Shown: one piece after another, positions 6,885 to 8,362 of the stretch
Position numbering within the stretch: the stretch's first letter is position 1
Layout: each line of letters starts with the position of its first letter
From: CAYFVR01 sp046541515
GTDB lineage: Bacteria; Desulfobacterota; Desulfobacteria; Desulfobacterales; Desulfococcaceae
Direction of reading: 5' to 3'
Assembly: GCA_046541515.1 (NCBI GenBank)
Contig: JBKHDD010000202.1
Span: 1-8,362 of the forward strand
DNA: 8,362 nucleotides
The notes under the pieces: model-generated
Seen by the model: only the letters and a program-made list of their open reading frames with translations
Databases searched by the model: none
Told to the model about the DNA's origin: nothing
Program-made: the position numbers and the translations under genes

Positions 6885-8030
6885 TCAGGGAGCGGGAAAA
6901 GCCGCGGTCAGGATCGCCGTCAGTTCGCCATCGGGGCGGGCCGGCGGGGCCATGGGCAGTTGATCCAGACCGAAGCGCCGCGCCGGTTCGGGAGGCGGAA
7001 TATCCACGGTCAAGGGCCGAAGGCCGTGGCCTTCCCAAATCAGGGCGGCGGTTTCCGGAAAGACCGCGGCCTCCAGAAAGCGATGGCCCACCTCGGTGAA
7101 GGCCGCCGTCGGATGTTCCGCCAGCCGGGGTTCCGCCAGGCGAAGAATCCGGATTCCGGACGCCAGCGTTTTCCGGTAGGCCGGAAAGGCCCGGTCGAAG
7201 GCGACGATCGCTTGTTCGTCCACGATGGCCAGGGGGTAGTCCCAGGAACCCTGTTTGACGAACTGGCCGAACAGGTCCATGGAAGACGCCGCCACCGACC
7301 CCATGCCCCGGTAGAGGGTCTGGAGTTCGGGCATGGCCGAATCGAGCTGATCGGCGGTCAGGTTTTCCGATCCGGAAAGAATTTCCGCCAGCCACAGCGC
7401 CGCCACGCGTCCCGCGGCGTCGCCCCGGGGGGAGGGCGCGTGGAGTCGCACCGCGCCCGGCATGTTCCGAATGCCAAGGCTGGCCCAGGGCGTCACGCTC
7501 CGCGCCAGGGAAACCAGGCCCGCCGGGTCGGTCAACACGCCGCCCGGCCCATCCGGGCCGTCGCTTTGCACCAGACCCCGGCGGGCCAGCGCGTCGGCCA
7601 CGTCGGGCCAGGTGGCCACCACCAAATGGGCGCCGAAATCGGTCCGGGTTCCCATGGGCGATCTCCCCGCCGTTTCCAGCCGGTCCAGCAGCCGAAAGCC
7701 GTTCGCCCACAGGGCGTCCGCGTCCGGCAGGGCCTCCGGGTCCGGATCGGCGGGGAGCCGGATGTCGCTCAAAATCAGCCCGTGAACCGATTTGAGGGCT
7801 TCGCCGAATGCCGTGGCCGTGACCAGCGGGCGTTTGTCCGGGCTGTAGGCCAGGCGCACCCGCGCCAGCGGATTTTCCGCCTCCGTTTCCGGCGAACGAA
7901 CCGCGGTAAACAACAGAACCAGGGCGACCGCCAGCGCGGCGGCGGTCACGGCGAAAAAGAGTTTCCATTTTCGAAGGGTGGCCAGAACCAGGAACAAGGC
8001 CAGAAAAACCAGCAACAGAATGCGGCCCAT
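6885..8030 (-). CDS. Membrane-anchored type-2 periplasmic-binding-like protein
   Basis: A 381-aa protein of uncertain role. Two hydrophobic helices (about 2-19 and 22-43) are joined by the basic loop LRKWK; by the positive-inside rule that loop is cytosolic, which puts both the N-terminus and the large C-terminal domain in the periplasm. The C-terminal part resembles, by pattern only, the solute-binding domains found in proteins that also carry a VWA domain: a LVVATWPDVADAL strand-helix, a mid-domain LWLAEILSGSENLT helix, a YPLAIVDEQAIVAFDR segment, and a C-terminal FLEAAVFPETAALIWEGHGLRP that looks like the end of such domains. No VWA domain is present. The ATG at 8030 is preferred to the one at 8102 because a promoter -10 ends only 6 nt from the latter, and GGGAG precedes 8030, though with short spacing. 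As first gene of the operon it could be a sensor or a polymer-binding partner; neither is shown. Confidence 0.75.
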   Translation of the reverse strand: MGRILLLVFLALFLVLATLRKWKLFFAVTAAALAVALVLLFTAVRSPETEAENPLARVRLAYSPDKRPLVTATAFGEALKSVHGLILSDIRLPADPDPEALPDADALWANGFRLLDRLETAGRSPMGTRTDFGAHLVVATWPDVADALARRGLVQSDGPDGPGGVLTDPAGLVSLARSVTPWASLGIRNMPGAVRLHAPSPRGDAAGRVAALWLAEILSGSENLTADQLDSAMPELQTLYRGMGSVAASSMDLFGQFVKQGSWDYPLAIVDEQAIVAFDRAFPAYRKTLASGIRILRLAEPRLAEHPTAAFTEVGHRFLEAAVFPETAALIWEGHGLRPLTVDIPPPEPARRFGLDQLPMAPPARPDGELTAILTAAFPAP

Positions 8031-8034
8031 GAAT

Positions 8035-8046
8035 CTCCCGAAGGGA
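8035..8046 (-). promoter_or_regulatory. Shine-Dalgarno of the first gene, in a short hairpin
   Basis: On the minus strand GGGAG (8035-8039) precedes the ATG at 8030 by four bases, which is close. The preceding UCCC can pair with GGGA over a UUC loop (8036-8046, 4-bp stem), so the ribosome-binding site could be partly masked. The stem is short and its effect may be weak. Confidence 0.35.
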
Positions 8047-8056
8047 TGGAGGATGG

Positions 8057-8070
8057 GGGTCCGGGGACCC
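8057..8070 (-). other. Second leader hairpin
   Basis: GGGTC and GACCC pair around a CGGG loop. It lies between the 8-bp leader hairpin and the ribosome-binding region. It is short and GC-rich, so chance formation is possible. Confidence 0.3.
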
Positions 8071-8078
8071 GGGCGCGC

Positions 8079-8097
8079 GGGCGAGGGCGCCTCGCCC
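8079..8097 (-). other. Leader hairpin, 8-bp stem
   Basis: GGGCGAGG and CCTCGCCC pair perfectly around a 3-nt loop, all G-C except one A-T pair. It lies at the predicted 5' end of the operon mRNA, within a few nt of the inferred transcription start. It has no T-run and so is not a terminator. It could protect the 5' end of the transcript or only reflect high GC. Confidence 0.45.
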
Positions 8098-8107
8098 CGC
8101 ATTTCGT

Positions 8108-8136
8108 TTTTTACTGGGGTATCCCGTGGAAATCAA
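8108..8136 (-). promoter_or_regulatory. Putative sigma-70-type promoter for the operon
   Basis: On the minus strand TTGATT (8131-8136) and TAAAAA (8108-8113) are separated by exactly 17 nt, a fair match to TTGACA-N17-TATAAT. Transcription would start near 8101, leaving an untranslated leader of roughly 70 nt before the first start codon at 8030. The -10 is imperfect, so this is a candidate only. Confidence 0.45.
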
Positions 8137-8362
8137 GAAAGCTCTTCCCTTCATGAAGGAACCGGGGGTGAAAGGTGCGCCGCCGGGCGCACGATGATTG
8201 AGGAAAGCCCCTTGGGTTGGGGGGCGAATCTGTCCCCTATGAAGCCCGTCGATGTTTCGAGGGAGGGGAATATGGCCTATTTTCGTCCGGCGGCTCAATG
8301 GGGAGGGGCCGAAAACGGATCGGGGGAAAAGGGAAGACGCCGGAAAAAAGAAGGTAAATAAA
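8137..8362. other. Intergenic region upstream of the operon, no gene identified
   Basis: About 225 bases with no recognisable coding sequence. It holds the 12-bp palindrome, a hairpin with 7-bp arms GTGCGCC/GGCGCAC at 8175-8192, an isolated GAATCTGTCCCC motif near 8226, and a purine-rich end. The 8175-8192 hairpin has no T-run in either direction. A 29-codon plus-strand frame at 8272-8361 begins after a purine-rich stretch but cannot be supported as a gene. Confidence 0.5.
8148..8159. promoter_or_regulatory. 12-bp palindrome upstream of the promoter (candidate operator)
   Basis: CCTTCATGAAGG is a perfect 12-bp inverted repeat, its edge 11 nt upstream of the candidate -35 at 8131-8136. The position suits a dimeric activator or repressor, but a single site gives no regulator identity and chance occurrence is possible. 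Confidence 0.3.

Noticed and set aside
8175..8192. Hairpin GTGCGCC-GCCG-GGCGCAC as a terminator
   Set aside because: No run of T follows on either strand, so it does not meet the criteria for an intrinsic terminator.
6865..8298. In-frame N-terminal extension of the phosphatase (ATG at 8298)
   Set aside because: The added 478 residues are Gly/Arg/Pro-rich without domain features and overlap the binding-protein gene, which has two clear TM helices. The ATG at 6864 has a well-placed Shine-Dalgarno.
1..8362. CRISPR array, tRNA, rRNA or insertion sequence
   Set aside because: No regularly spaced direct repeats, tRNA-like cloverleaf, rRNA segment, transposase or terminal inverted repeats were seen on reading both strands.

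Overview
The window is a compact, high-GC stretch (estimated by eye at about 60-65% G+C) from what looks like a Gram-negative bacterium. The evidence is a secreted glycoside hydrolase with a Sec signal peptide, an inner-membrane polysaccharide synthase with a c-di-GMP-type domain, and a membrane-anchored periplasmic binding-type protein. A deltaproteobacterial or related environmental lineage fits, but that is a guess. All six genes supported here lie on the minus strand and run from about 8030 down to 37. Long open frames on the plus strand are antisense shadows of the GC-rich coding sequence.

Layout in transcription order. The right-hand 330 bases (8031-8362) carry no convincing gene. They hold a plausible sigma-70-type promoter, a 12-bp palindrome just upstream of it, and a predicted leader of about 70 nt with several GC-rich hairpins. 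Next come (1) a membrane-anchored type-2 periplasmic-binding-like protein (6885-8030); (2) a response regulator fused to an RsbU/SpoIIE-type PP2C phosphatase (5581-6864); (3) an RsbW/SpoIIAB-type serine kinase/anti-sigma ATPase (5156-5608); (4) an RsbV/SpoIIAA-type STAS antagonist (4815-5159); (5) a secreted glycoside hydrolase family 2 enzyme (2442-4805); and (6) a BcsA-like processive family 2 glycosyltransferase with an embedded PilZ domain (37-2445). Junctions are a 20-nt gap, a 28-nt overlap, a GTGA overlap, a 9-nt gap and a GTGA overlap, so this is almost certainly one translationally coupled operon. No clear terminator follows the last gene, so it may continue past position 1.

How the genes may work together (inference). 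The phosphatase, kinase and STAS protein form a complete partner-switching module whose input is phosphorylation of the REC domain by a kinase not encoded here. No sigma factor is present. The module is co-transcribed with a polysaccharide synthase and a hydrolase, so its output may be exopolysaccharide production, as in other partner switches that control biofilm. The synthase would also respond to c-di-GMP, giving two layers of control. The most distinctive features are in the synthase: a PilZ-like domain placed before the FxVTxK gating loop instead of at the C-terminus, a divergent QxxRW motif, a charged helical insertion in the catalytic domain, and a duplicated 10-residue motif in the cytosolic N-terminal tail.
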